Positions 23,459 to 31,877 of a DNA stretch of 64,000 nucleotides are shown here, in pieces; the stretch's first letter is position 1; every line of letters starts with the position of its first letter. A program made the position numbers and the translations under genes. Under the pieces are notes generated by a model. That model saw only the letters and a program-made list of their open reading frames with translations, made no database searches and was not told where the DNA came from. The stretch is from CAWHMN01 sp051001135. GTDB lineage: Bacteria; Acidobacteriota; Terriglobia; Terriglobales; Acidobacteriaceae. Location of the stretch: contig JBPCNO010000048.1 in NCBI GenBank assembly GCA_051001135.1, positions 22,515 through 86,514 of the forward strand, written 5' to 3'.

Positions 23459-25573
23459 ATGCGCGCATCCCGCCCGCTCCTTCCCCTCGCCGCATCTCTC
23501 CTGCTCGCCGCATCTCCCATGCTGGCCCAGAAGCCTGCCCCGCTCCGGCCGCCTGCGACGCCCCTGATCGTTCACGATCCCTACTTCAGCCTCTGGTCCG
23601 ACGCCGACCATCTGACGGATGACACCACCCGCCACTGGACCGGAGCGCCGCAGTCACTCAACGGTCTGATCCGCGTTGACGGAAAGAGCTACCGCTTTCT
23701 CGGCAAATTCGGCGAGGGCATTCCTGCACTCGATGAAACGCATCAGGAGGTCACGCCCACGCGCACGCTGGTCACGCTTGCGAACGCGGAGATCGAGCTC
23801 GAACTCACCTTTCTGACGCCCGCGTTTCCCAACGATCTTCCCGTCATGAGCCGGCCGGTGACCTATCTCACCTGGTCGGTCAAGAGCCGCGATGGCCACC
23901 CGCACGAGGTCACCCTGTTTCTGGATGCCGCCGCTACCTTCGCCACCAACGACAAGAGCGAAAAGGTCGTGTGGATGCGGAATACGCTTCCGGGCCTGAA
24001 TCTGCTGCGTGTCGGCACCACCGCGCAGCCCATGCTCGCTCGCTCCGGCGATGACGTTCGCATCGACTGGGGCTGGTTCTATCTCGGCATTCCCGCAGCC
24101 GATGCGGGGGCGGAGGTCGCCGCGGGCAACAGCAGCTACCGCGCGCACTTTCTTGAGACCGGCCATCTGCCGCAGGGCGATGATCTCGACGCGCCCCGCT
24201 CCCCCGACAGCGAACATCCGCCCGCGCCCACGCTCGATATCGCTCTCCCACTCGGCAGCGTCGGCGCGGAGCCTGTCTCCCGCCACATTCTGCTGGCCTA
24301 CGACGATGGATACTCGGTCGAATACCTGCAGCGAAAGCTGCTCCCCTACTGGCGCAAGCAGTTTCCCAATTTCTCCACCATGCTGGAAGCGGCAGACCAT
24401 GATTACGCCAGGCTGAACACGCGCGCCGAGGCCTATGACCGGGATCTGGAAGCTGATCTGGTCCACACCGGCGGTCCGGAGTACGCCGCGATTTCGGTGC
24501 TCGCCTTCCGCCAGGCGATCGCCGCGCACAAGCTGGTCGAAGACAGCGACGGCGTGCCCTTCTTCATGCCCAAGGAGAACTTCAGCAACGGGTCTATATC
24601 GACGGTGGATGTCATCTATCCGTCGGCTCCCATGTTCCTGCTGTTGAATCCCAAGCTGGTCGAAGCACAGCTCGATCCGGTACTGCGCTACGCTGCGATG
24701 CCGCGCTGGAAGTTCCCCTTCGCTCCACACGATCTCGGCAAATATCCGCTCGCCAACGGTCAACTCTATGGCGGCGGCGAAGAGACGGAAGAAGACCAGA
24801 TGCCGGTGGAGGAGTCGGGTGACATCCTCATCCTCAGCGCAGCTCTGGCCCATATCGAAGGCAATGCTCAGTACGCTGCGCGGTATTGGCCGTTGCTGAC
24901 GAAATGGGCGGACTACCTGCTGGCCAATGGACTCGACCCCGCCAATCAACTCTCGACTGACGACTTCTCCGGCCACCTCGCACACAACACCAATCTCTCC
25001 ATTAAGGCCATCGAGGGGATCGGCGCTTATGCCCAGCTCGCCGCCATGTTGGGGCATGCAGAGGTCGCGAAACGCTACCGCTCCGCTGCACAAGGCATGG
25101 CCGCGAAGTGGGCGCCCATGGCGGTCGAAGGGGACCACTACAAGCTCGCCTTCGACCAGCCCGATACCTGGAGCCAGAAGTACAACCTGGTCTGGGATAC
25201 GCTGCTCGGTCTTGACCTCTTTCCCCCAACCATCGCCGCAAAAGAGGTTGCGTTCTACAAGACGAAGCTGAACAAGTACGGCCTGCCGCTCGACAACCGC
25301 GCCACCTTCACCAAACTCGACTGGAGCGTCTGGTCGGCGACTCTAGCCACTCAGCCCGCGGACTTCCAGACGCTCGTTCACCCCATCTACCTTTTCCTTA
25401 ACGAGTCGCCCAGCCGCGTGCCCATGACCGACTGGTATGACACCGTTACCGGCAAGATGGTGGGCTTCCAGGCCCGCTCCGTCGTCGGCGGCGTCTACAT
25501 TAAAATGCTCAGCGACTCCGGCATGTGGAAGAAGTGGGCAGGGAAGGGCGCGCCGAATCCCGCGCAGCCGTGA
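23459..25573 (+). CDS. Secreted glutaminase-like protein (DUF4965/DUF5127/DUF1793 family)
   Basis: A 704-residue exported protein. Residues 1-24 form a signal peptide (RPLLPLAASLLLAASPMLAQ). The next region, LRPPATPLIVHDPYFSLWSDADHL, is the hallmark of the glutaminase A-type family, followed by a beta-sandwich and a C-terminal alpha/alpha barrel with IDAVDVIYPSAP-like (STVDVIYPSAPMFLLLN), DDFSGHLAHNTNLSIKAIEGIGAYAQLA and DTVTGKMVGFQARSVVGGVY. Members act outside the cytoplasm; the name comes from fungal GtaA, and activity on other amides or glycans is possible. It is preceded by 100 bases with no other gene and is not in an obvious operon. Confidence 0.85.
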   Translation: MRASRPLLPLAASLLLAASPMLAQKPAPLRPPATPLIVHDPYFSLWSDADHLTDDTTRHWTGAPQSLNGLIRVDGKSYRFLGKFGEGIPALDETHQEVTPTRTLVTLANAEIELELTFLTPAFPNDLPVMSRPVTYLTWSVKSRDGHPHEVTLFLDAAATFATNDKSEKVVWMRNTLPGLNLLRVGTTAQPMLARSGDDVRIDWGWFYLGIPAADAGAEVAAGNSSYRAHFLETGHLPQGDDLDAPRSPDSEHPPAPTLDIALPLGSVGAEPVSRHILLAYDDGYSVEYLQRKLLPYWRKQFPNFSTMLEAADHDYARLNTRAEAYDRDLEADLVHTGGPEYAAISVLAFRQAIAAHKLVEDSDGVPFFMPKENFSNGSISTVDVIYPSAPMFLLLNPKLVEAQLDPVLRYAAMPRWKFPFAPHDLGKYPLANGQLYGGGEETEEDQMPVEESGDILILSAALAHIEGNAQYAARYWPLLTKWADYLLANGLDPANQLSTDDFSGHLAHNTNLSIKAIEGIGAYAQLAAMLGHAEVAKRYRSAAQGMAAKWAPMAVEGDHYKLAFDQPDTWSQKYNLVWDTLLGLDLFPPTIAAKEVAFYKTKLNKYGLPLDNRATFTKLDWSVWSATLATQPADFQTLVHPIYLFLNESPSRVPMTDWYDTVTGKMVGFQARSVVGGVYIKMLSDSGMWKKWAGKGAPNPAQP

Positions 25574-25608
25574 CACTCCGCTAACCTGTGTCAAGCGCGA
25601 CGAAACCG

Positions 25609-25640
25609 GGTGCCCCATCCTGAGCGAAGCGAAGGGTGGG
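25609..25640 (+). repeat. REP-type palindrome, copy 1
   Basis: GGTGCCCCATCCTGAG and GCGAAGGGTGGG flank a short centre. It is the same element as those around the RAYT gene at 34.6 kb, lying between two convergent genes. Confidence 0.75.
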
Positions 25641-25652
25641 ATGCCGCTAGCG

Positions 25653-26819
25653 TTAATCCCGCAGCTTGAACGCCTTCACCGCGATCGCGTTGGGCTTCAA
25701 CCCCGTCGGCAGCAACGTGAACAGCGAGTGCGTCTTCGTCCGCACCACCGCCACATCGGACGAGTCGGCATCCACCACCAGCAGCAGGTGTCCCTCGCGC
25801 GACAGCGCCAGCGCATCCGGACCTACGCCCGTGCGCACATCGTCCAGCAGCTTGCCGTCGTCAATGCTGTAACGGCTCACTGTGCCATCGCCGAAGTTCG
25901 AGACCCATAGCAACGCATTGTCCGCCGTCACGATGGCTTGTGAGGGATGTGTGCCGATGGGATACGTTCCGCCCACCTCGGCGGTCGACGTCACCATCTC
26001 GGAGAACGAGCCGCCGTCGAAGTTCGTCACGAACGCCTCGCCGCCATCGGGCTTGACCGCCACATGCACCGGAGTCTTGCCCACATCCAGCAGGCACAGC
26101 AGCCGGTCGCGCTTTTCGCTCTCCATACCGCTCTTCCGCGCCAGCCCCAGCACCATCACCTGCCGCCCGCCGGAGCAGGCCACCAGCGCCTTGGAGGAAT
26201 CGGGCAGGATCGCCGCATCGGTGGCGCCCGGGCAGCCGGGAAACACCGCCCGCACCTTCATCGCCCGCGGGTCCACCACGCTCACGCTTCCGCTCTTCTC
26301 GTTCGTCACCACCAGCGTGCCGCCATCGGGCGCAATGCGCGCCTTGCCCGGTCCTTCGCCCACGCCTATTGTTGCGATCTTCCTGCGCGCGTCCAGATCG
26401 ATGACCGACACATCGTTCGATCCCGCATTGGCCACGTACCCGCGCGTGCCATCCGCGCTCACATCGATGAAGTAGGGTCGCTGGTCCACGGCGATGGTTG
26501 CCACCACCGCGTTCTTGCGCGTATCGATCACGCTTACCGAGTTGCTGCCGGAGTTGACCGCGTACACCTCGTTGCGCACCGGATTCGCCGTCACGCTGGT
26601 CGGCTGCTGGCCCACCGCGAGCACGCGGTCCTGCCGCATGTTCACCAGGTCGAGCACCGTCACGGTGCCGCTTCCACCGTTGGTCACGTAGGCAAATTCG
26701 CGGTAGTCCCGCGTGTAGTCGGGGAAGTCATGCGGTCTGCAGCCCGTCGCGCCCAGCGCCAGCAGAGCCGCAGACAGCAACGCGAGGCGCCCTGTGGCAG
26801 AGCGATGTGCGCCTCGCAT
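25653..26819 (-). CDS. YncE-like beta-propeller lipoprotein
   Basis: The ATG at 26819 starts a lipoprotein signal (RLALLSAALLALGATGC, Cys27). The mature 360 residues consist of repeated beta-propeller blades of the 40-residue YVTN type: EFAYVTNGGSGTVTVLDL, NEVYAVNSGSNSVSVIDT, RGYVANAGSNDVSVIDL, TLVVTNEKSGSVSVVDP and more. Seven blades are expected. Such proteins sit in the periplasm or on the outer membrane, often binding metals or redox partners; no catalytic motif is seen. It starts 22 bases after the aroF stop on the same strand, so the two may share a transcript, although a functional link is not obvious. Confidence 0.88.
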   Translation of the reverse strand: MRGAHRSATGRLALLSAALLALGATGCRPHDFPDYTRDYREFAYVTNGGSGTVTVLDLVNMRQDRVLAVGQQPTSVTANPVRNEVYAVNSGSNSVSVIDTRKNAVVATIAVDQRPYFIDVSADGTRGYVANAGSNDVSVIDLDARRKIATIGVGEGPGKARIAPDGGTLVVTNEKSGSVSVVDPRAMKVRAVFPGCPGATDAAILPDSSKALVACSGGRQVMVLGLARKSGMESEKRDRLLCLLDVGKTPVHVAVKPDGGEAFVTNFDGGSFSEMVTSTAEVGGTYPIGTHPSQAIVTADNALLWVSNFGDGTVSRYSIDDGKLLDDVRTGVGPDALALSREGHLLLVVDADSSDVAVVRTKTHSLFTLLPTGLKPNAIAVKAFKLRD

Positions 26820-26841
26820 TTCTAGATGTTGCCAAAGCTGG

Positions 26842-27927
26842 TTAGCGAGCGACAGGGAAGACCGCCGCATCATGATTTGCGTGCTTCGCCAGCACCTCGA
26901 TGCCGCGCGGGATCTGCCGATGCACCACCGCCGCAATCTCCGAGCACTCGTCCATCAATTGCGCAAACTGCTCCGGATAGAGTGACTGCGCGCCATCGGA
27001 GAGCGCCTTGTCGGGCGACGCGTGCACCTCGATGATGAGTCCATCGCAACCCACGGCCACCGCGGCCCGCGCCAATGGCAGCACCTTGTTGCGCTTGCCC
27101 GTGCCGTGGCTGGGATCGACCACAATCGGCAGATGGCTCAGCCGCTGCACCGCCGGCACAATGCTCAGGTCGAGCGTATTGCGCGTGTGGTCGGTAAAGG
27201 TGCGTATGCCACGCTCGCACAGCGCCACCTGGTAGTTGCCCTCGCTCATGATGTACTCGGCCGCCATCAGCAACTCTTCGAGCGTCGCCGAAAGGCCGCG
27301 TTTCAGCAGCACCGGCAGCTTGGAGCGCCCGGCGCGCTTCAGCAGCGCGTAGTTTTGCATGTTGCGCGCGCCGATCTGGATCATGTCGGCGTACTGTTCG
27401 ACCAGCGCCAGCGATTCGTCGTCGACCGCCTCGGTCACGACGCGCAACCCGAAGGCCTCGCGCACCTCCGCCATGATCTTCAACCCGGGTTCGCCCAGCC
27501 CTTGAAAGGCATACGGCGATGTGCGCGGTTTGTACGCGCCGCCCCGCAGGAACTGCGCGCCCGCCTTGGCCACTTGCTCCGCAACCGCAAACGCCTGCTC
27601 GCGCGATTCGATGGAGCACGGCCCGGCGATCACTGCCAGGTTCCGACCGCCGATAGAGGCATTGGTGCCGGGAAAGCGGATGACCGTGTCTTCCTCTTTC
27701 ACATCGCGGCTTACCAGCTTGTAGGGCTTGGAGACCTTGATGACCTCGGCCACGCCGGACATCTCTTCCAGCATGCCCCGCTCGAGCGCGCCCTGATTGC
27801 CGGTGATGCCAATCGCCGTGCGCTGCGCTCCCGGCATCGGATGGGGCCGGTAGCCCAGTTGCTCGATATGGTCGCAGACCGACTGGATCTCCTCTGCGGT
27901 CGCGTGCGGCTTCATCACTACTAGCAT
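26842..27927 (-). CDS. aroF: 3-deoxy-7-phosphoheptulonate (DAHP) synthase with N-terminal regulatory domain
   Basis: Condenses phosphoenolpyruvate and erythrose-4-phosphate, the first step to chorismate and aromatic amino acids. The ATG at 27927 has AAGGGG ahead. Residues 1-90 form a ferredoxin-like regulatory domain (HATAEEIQSVCDHIEQLG, IGITGN) as in Thermotoga-type enzymes, usually binding Tyr/Phe. The TIM barrel follows: LAVIAGPCSIES (metal Cys), FLRGGAYKPRTSPYAFQGLG, VLLKRGLSA and VVDPSHGTGKR. The length of 361 residues is usual. The YncE-like gene follows closely. Confidence 0.95.
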   Translation of the reverse strand: MLVVMKPHATAEEIQSVCDHIEQLGYRPHPMPGAQRTAIGITGNQGALERGMLEEMSGVAEVIKVSKPYKLVSRDVKEEDTVIRFPGTNASIGGRNLAVIAGPCSIESREQAFAVAEQVAKAGAQFLRGGAYKPRTSPYAFQGLGEPGLKIMAEVREAFGLRVVTEAVDDESLALVEQYADMIQIGARNMQNYALLKRAGRSKLPVLLKRGLSATLEELLMAAEYIMSEGNYQVALCERGIRTFTDHTRNTLDLSIVPAVQRLSHLPIVVDPSHGTGKRNKVLPLARAAVAVGCDGLIIEVHASPDKALSDGAQSLYPEQFAQLMDECSEIAAVVHRQIPRGIEVLAKHANHDAAVFPVAR

Positions 27928-28121
27928 GGCGTGCCCCTTCTCTCTCCCTCCAGTGTAAGAGCACGGAGGAGCGCAGGGCAATGCACGCAGCTTCAGCAGC
28001 CAGCGGTGTAGCCTCCGACTCGACCCTCAATCAACCCGAACGTCAATCAACCCCAATTAGGAGCAGCGAGATCTCGGAAGGTGCCGGGCGGCGCGCTAAT
28101 TCCTATCGTCGTCCAGCACGA

Positions 28122-28493
28122 CTACCCGCCCGCGTTATAGAAAAAATGCTCGTGCACGATCTTTCCACCCTCGACGGTATAGAGCGCCATCTCCTGCATC
28201 TGCATGCGCTTGCCTGACGTTTTGTGGGTCACGTCGTAGATGAACTCAGCCGCGAACTTGTCCTCCCCGACATACGGCCCATTCGCCTGAGCGCTGTTGA
28301 TTTCATGATTATCGAACCACCACTGATTCTTGCCCCTGATCGCGTCGATGCCCTTCATCTCGGCGGGCATGTCGGGACCGCTGGTGGATTCAACGCTCAC
28401 GATATTGTCGGCGTAGTACCTTGCAATGGCTTCCATATTTTTGCCTTGCTGGCACAGTCCAATGAAGTCTTTCGCAATCTCAGCAGTAGACAT
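28122..28493 (-). CDS. SnoaL-like / NTF2-fold protein
   Basis: A 123-residue cone-fold protein. The N-terminal helix AEIAKDFIGLCQQGKNMEAIARYYADNIV, then VESTSGPDMPAEMKGIDAIRGK and the strands FAAEFIYDVTHKTSGKRMQMQEMALYTVEGGKIVHEHFFY (split) are typical of SnoaL-like domains. These bind small hydrophobic molecules or act as isomerases, but members are very diverse. The ATG has AAAGGAG six bases ahead. It is a single gene, cytoplasmic, with no partner visible. Confidence 0.8.
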   Translation of the reverse strand: MSTAEIAKDFIGLCQQGKNMEAIARYYADNIVSVESTSGPDMPAEMKGIDAIRGKNQWWFDNHEINSAQANGPYVGEDKFAAEFIYDVTHKTSGKRMQMQEMALYTVEGGKIVHEHFFYNAGG

Positions 28494-28736
28494 GAGGTTT
28501 CTCCTTTAGGATGTGGGCCACCGCGAAGGCGGACACTGGAATACGGCCCAGCGTATGGCCTCTAACCCCGCCAGTATATAGGCGTTTCTTCGTACTGCTG
28601 CACCCGACACCGCGCGGCGCAACACGTTCTTCTTACAAACCTGTGAAGAAACTGTGACAAATGAATGTTCTCGGAAACCTATGGTTGGGACCATTGCCGA
28701 CCACGCTTGCAGCGTGGACGGAAAAGGAGAACTCCA

Positions 28737-29867
28737 ATGAAGCAGCTTGAGAGCAGCATCGAGAAGACAACCAATCGACGGGCCTTTCTGAAGAAAGGGG
28801 TCTTTGCCGCAGGTGCGGTCACGGCGGGAGCCGGATTGCTGGGCACGGACCTTCCCGCTTTTAGCCAGGAGGAAAAGAGCGGAAAACTTCCGCCTGGGGA
28901 TGCCGCAATCCTAAGGTTTCTCGCCGCGGCAGAAATTATCGAGACGGACCTGTGGGTGCAATACGCTGAACTGGGAGGATTCCAGGGAACCAAGGAAGTG
29001 CCCGGATTGACGGGTGGAAATCCTCTCTACACGGCAGCCCTCACCATTCTCGATGGCGATATGCCGCAATACATCACTGACAATACCGATGACGAAATCT
29101 CCCACCAGAGATTCATCAACGCGTACCTGCGCTCCAAGGGCGCCGATGCGGTAGATCTCAATCGTTTTGCCACACTCCCGGGCAGCACAGCCAAAGGATC
29201 CAGCGGGAAAAAACGGATCACCAATCTCATGAACCTCAACGTGGACACGAGCTTCTGGACTCGCTACCGCATCGATTCCAGAAATCCGGATCTCGACAAC
29301 TTCGTATTTCCGCAAGCCGTCGACATCGACAACCGCACCGCGATCCCCAGGTCCGATGCCGATACCGCCGGCAGTAGCCTGTCCAACCAAAGCGACCATC
29401 TCAAGGCCATCGCCTTCACCGCGGGATTCCACTTTGCATTCATCGAGCAAGGCGGGACCAGCCTCTATCCCTCACTCGCGCAAAGGGTAACCCATCCGGA
29501 GGTCCTGCGGATCCTGCTCAGCATCGGCCCCACCGAGACGATGCACTTCCAAACCTGGCAGGACAAAGCAGGCAATGCCACCCCGTTGCACGACAAAGAT
29601 CCCATTACCGGAGCAGAGGTGACATTCGTCGACCTCAAGACCAACCAGCCGGAGTCGTTGCAGGCCAACCTGATCATGCCTGAGCCGACTCCGTTCCTTA
29701 GCCGTAAGTTCCCCAAGTGCTCGATCATTCGGCCGACTGAAACCAAAGGCGCAGCCATGGGTGCGCTCAAGGCTCTCACCGATGACGGGCTTTTCATCGG
29801 CCAGGACCCAGCCTTCTTCGCGTTGTTGCGCGATCTCGCGGAGGACGCGGACGACGCGCGACCCTAG
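28737..29867 (+). CDS. Tat-exported ferritin-like domain protein
   Basis: The ATG at 28737 has AAAAGGAG ahead and opens a twin-arginine signal: NRRAFLKKGVFAAGAVTAGAGLLG, split here as NRRAFLKKG and a hydrophobic run, cleaved near AFSQ. The mature 340 residues start GDAAILRFLAAAEIIETDLWVQYAEL, a ferritin-like helix with Glu ligands, and later DDEISHQRFINAYL with Glu and His. This resembles desiccation-related (Pcc13-62-like) ferritin-like proteins. Iron or redox function in the periplasm is likely but unproved. Monocistronic by context. Confidence 0.82.
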   Translation: MKQLESSIEKTTNRRAFLKKGVFAAGAVTAGAGLLGTDLPAFSQEEKSGKLPPGDAAILRFLAAAEIIETDLWVQYAELGGFQGTKEVPGLTGGNPLYTAALTILDGDMPQYITDNTDDEISHQRFINAYLRSKGADAVDLNRFATLPGSTAKGSSGKKRITNLMNLNVDTSFWTRYRIDSRNPDLDNFVFPQAVDIDNRTAIPRSDADTAGSSLSNQSDHLKAIAFTAGFHFAFIEQGGTSLYPSLAQRVTHPEVLRILLSIGPTETMHFQTWQDKAGNATPLHDKDPITGAEVTFVDLKTNQPESLQANLIMPEPTPFLSRKFPKCSIIRPTETKGAAMGALKALTDDGLFIGQDPAFFALLRDLAEDADDARP

Positions 29868-29963
29868 GCTTGAAGGGGGGGTACACTGCCACGTTGAATG
29901 ATCCGTGCCCGCTTCCCGGGCATGCTCGGAATCCCCGAACCTGCCGACCACGCTGCATGCCGG

Positions 29964-30017
29964 GTACAGGGGCACGGATCAGTACAGGGGCCCGGATCAG
30001 TACAGGGGCCCGGATCA
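29964..30017 (+). repeat. Three tandem 18-bp repeats
   Basis: GTACAGGGGCACGGATCA (29964-29981) is followed by two copies reading GTACAGGGGCCCGGATCA (29982-29999 and 30000-30017). An inverted partner TGATCCGTGCCC lies near 29899-29910, so the region can fold into a hairpin. It fills most of the gap between the convergent ferritin-like and DinB genes. Confidence 0.85.
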
Positions 30018-30063
30018 ATTGATCGCCCTTTTGGTGACCGCTAACTCATGTGTGACTCACGCG

Positions 30064-30558
30064 TCACCAGTTGAATCCGCCCGACGCCGGTGGCCACGAA
30101 CCGCTCAGTTGCCGTAGCAGGACGATCCGGCCCAAATGATAGGCATTATGCGCAGCGAGGCTTTCCAGTTGCTCGCGCACCGTCATCGTGCGCACCGGCT
30201 CCCTTGGCCGCGACGGACATCGAATCACTACCTCCAGGCCCCCCGCATCGCGCGTGATGGTCGCCGCTTCCTGACAGCCGTCAAGGAATCGCCGGCAGAG
30301 ATGATCCCAGCCTTCACAATGCCTGTCCGCTTCCGCCGGAAATCCGGCGGAGGGCTGTGCCGGATAGGGCGTCTCGATCCCGCGAACCCAGTCCAGCGTG
30401 ACCTGCTGCCAAAAGGCAAGATGCCAAAGCTCCTCATAGATCGTGTGGGGAGCGCCCGGGATCTGTCGATGCACGAGTTCATCGCTCAGCCCGTCCAGAA
30501 TGTGGGCGGGCGGTGCCGCATAGCTGTCGCCGGTGAGCGCTCGCTCCAATTCGTTCAT
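30064..30558 (-). CDS. DinB-family protein
   Basis: A 164-residue four-helix-bundle protein of the DinB/YfiT superfamily. The three metal His positions are seen in EELWHLAFWQQ and AAHNAYHLGRIVLLRQL (His-x3-His). Family members include thiol-S-transferases that use bacillithiol or mycothiol, but most are uncharacterised. No signal peptide. A second DinB paralogue is at 61965. The gene converges with the ferritin-like gene and is separated by the 18-bp repeats. Confidence 0.85.
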   Translation of the reverse strand: MNELERALTGDSYAAPPAHILDGLSDELVHRQIPGAPHTIYEELWHLAFWQQVTLDWVRGIETPYPAQPSAGFPAEADRHCEGWDHLCRRFLDGCQEAATITRDAGGLEVVIRCPSRPREPVRTMTVREQLESLAAHNAYHLGRIVLLRQLSGSWPPASGGFNW

Positions 30559-30687
30559 CTCGTCGCTCCCTAGTCCTTCCCTCTATCATGCCGTAACGGG
30601 CCCTTTGCTGGACCGGCACAGGCATACTATCCAGCGTTAATCGATGTGGACACACGCGCTGCCGAAAATGGGGTTAGAATTCACACG

Positions 30688-31317
30688 ATGACGACGCCTG
30701 AAATTCCGCAACTGTTTACCTGCGAATACGTCAGAATTTGTGCAAAATTTAACGACGGACGCAGGCCCAGTTGGACACATTGGGTGCCGAACAAGGCGGT
30801 CGATGACCTCTTTGGGATAACTACCAATGAGCAGTACCAGACCGCCGAGCATTTCGCTGACGAAAAAGCCAGCAGCTATTTGCAAGGTGGAATCTGTGTT
30901 TTGTGGGAAGGCACAGAAGAAGAGGAATACATTCCGGCAGACAAAATTATCGAAGTGTCAACCTCGGTTGAGCAGAGGCACCTGACGATCGCAGAAATCA
31001 TGATACGCGAGGCGCACCTTCATAATCCGAGTTGTATCAAACTTATACCCTCACGGAAGCAGCCCAGTTTACAGCAGACAGTGGACGCTCTTGATGAAAT
31101 GCTAAGCGGCAAGGCGACACTTAACGATTTTTTTGCCCAACTCCGAATGCCTCAGCGCAGTGAGCCAGCAGCAAACACTCTGCTGAGACCAATTAATGGT
31201 GGTTACGCAAGCGTCTCAGACGAAAAACATTTGGACATTCGCCCACTTTTCCCCGATGACACGCTCTATCACATTGTGGAAATCCGGCGGGTACAGTTGT
31301 TGCACGGCATCGCCTGA
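30688..31317 (+). CDS. Orphan hypothetical protein of lower GC content
   Basis: A 209-residue protein from the ATG at 30688 (a GTG at 30646 is a weaker choice). I recognise no family. It opens PQLFTCEYVRICAKFNDGRRPSWTHWVPN, has an acidic stretch WEGTEEEEYIPADKIIEVS, and is predicted soluble without signal or membrane segments. Its codon use is clearly more AT-rich than its neighbours (many AAA, ATT, TTT codons), which suggests horizontal arrival. A Rho-independent terminator follows 150 bases later. The low GC and isolation make it accessory. Confidence 0.6.
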   Translation: MTTPEIPQLFTCEYVRICAKFNDGRRPSWTHWVPNKAVDDLFGITTNEQYQTAEHFADEKASSYLQGGICVLWEGTEEEEYIPADKIIEVSTSVEQRHLTIAEIMIREAHLHNPSCIKLIPSRKQPSLQQTVDALDEMLSGKATLNDFFAQLRMPQRSEPAANTLLRPINGGYASVSDEKHLDIRPLFPDDTLYHIVEIRRVQLLHGIA

Positions 31318-31733
31318 ATCGAGCTAGTTAGAGAGCGCAGCTGAGCGATGCCGCATTTCGGATCTCCTTTGGAGACTGGCATCGGGATGGATAGTTGGCA
31401 ACCACTGACTCAACGAGGAATCACCTTCTAGCAATTGAACTTGGTTCCAATAGGCATTGACCAAAAAGGAAAGGCCACCCGCCGGTGGCCTTTTGGGAGG
31501 CTAGTGTGAGAGGCGAAAGCCTACGATCTATGCCGCTTGGCTTCCTTCAGGCCCCGCAGTATCGCTGTTCCTGACACCATGATCATCCCTCTACTTACCT
31601 TCCGCCTCCATCCCCTTTTCCGATAAGCTACCCCCCACGAAGGTGGGAGGGCGCGGCGCTGTGCCGGCGCGCAGTCTGGAAACATTTTCGTTACCTGGGG
31701 CTGGAAGCTGAAAGCTAGTAGCTGGAAACTGCT
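31318..31733. other. Intergenic region of 416 bases with a terminator and no convincing gene
   Basis: Contains the hairpin at 31471-31496 and low-information sequence on both sides. A 21-codon frame on the minus strand (ATG near 31586, ending KEAKRHRS) is present but has no clear ribosome site and I do not call it. Confidence 0.5.
31471..31496 (+). terminator. Rho-independent terminator
   Basis: AAGGCCACC (31471-31479), loop CGCC, GGTGGCCTT (31484-31492), then TTGGG; preceded by AAAAAGG. Nine-bp stem usable for the orphan gene upstream; on the other strand the A-run gives TTTTT, so it may serve ccmD too. Confidence 0.7.
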
Positions 31734-31877
31734 TTACGGCTGCGGCTCCGGCCCGTAGCCCGGCTGCTCGCGTTCCATCCTGCGCACCATCCGCCACTTC
31801 ACGCCCAGAAACGTCGCATACCCGAGTTGCAGTACGCAGGTCAGCACGTAGGCCAATATCAGGTGTCGATGAGCCAT
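31734..31877 (-). CDS. ccmD: CcmD-like small membrane protein (heme exporter subunit)
   Basis: A 47-residue protein directly abutting ccmC: the ccmC stop TAG is followed at once by this ATG. It has one hydrophobic segment (LILAYVLTCVLQLGYATFLG) followed by a basic cytoplasmic stretch KWRMVRRMERE and an acidic/Pro end, the usual form of CcmD. CcmD releases the heme-loaded chaperone CcmE from the CcmABCD complex in cytochrome c maturation. Sequence conservation in this family is low, so the assignment rests mainly on size, topology and the ccmC neighbour. Confidence 0.75.
   Translation of the reverse strand: MAHRHLILAYVLTCVLQLGYATFLGVKWRMVRRMEREQPGYGPEPQP

Noticed and set aside
23654..25138. 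494-codon frame on the minus strand within the glutaminase-like gene
   Set aside because: Antisense shadow; the plus-strand protein has a signal peptide and family motifs.
26870..28030. 386-codon minus-strand frame overlapping aroF in another frame
   Set aside because: Same-strand frame shadow with Arg/Gly/Ala bias and no domain.
29964..30017. CRISPR array
   Set aside because: The 18-bp units are directly adjacent with no spacers, and no cas gene is present.
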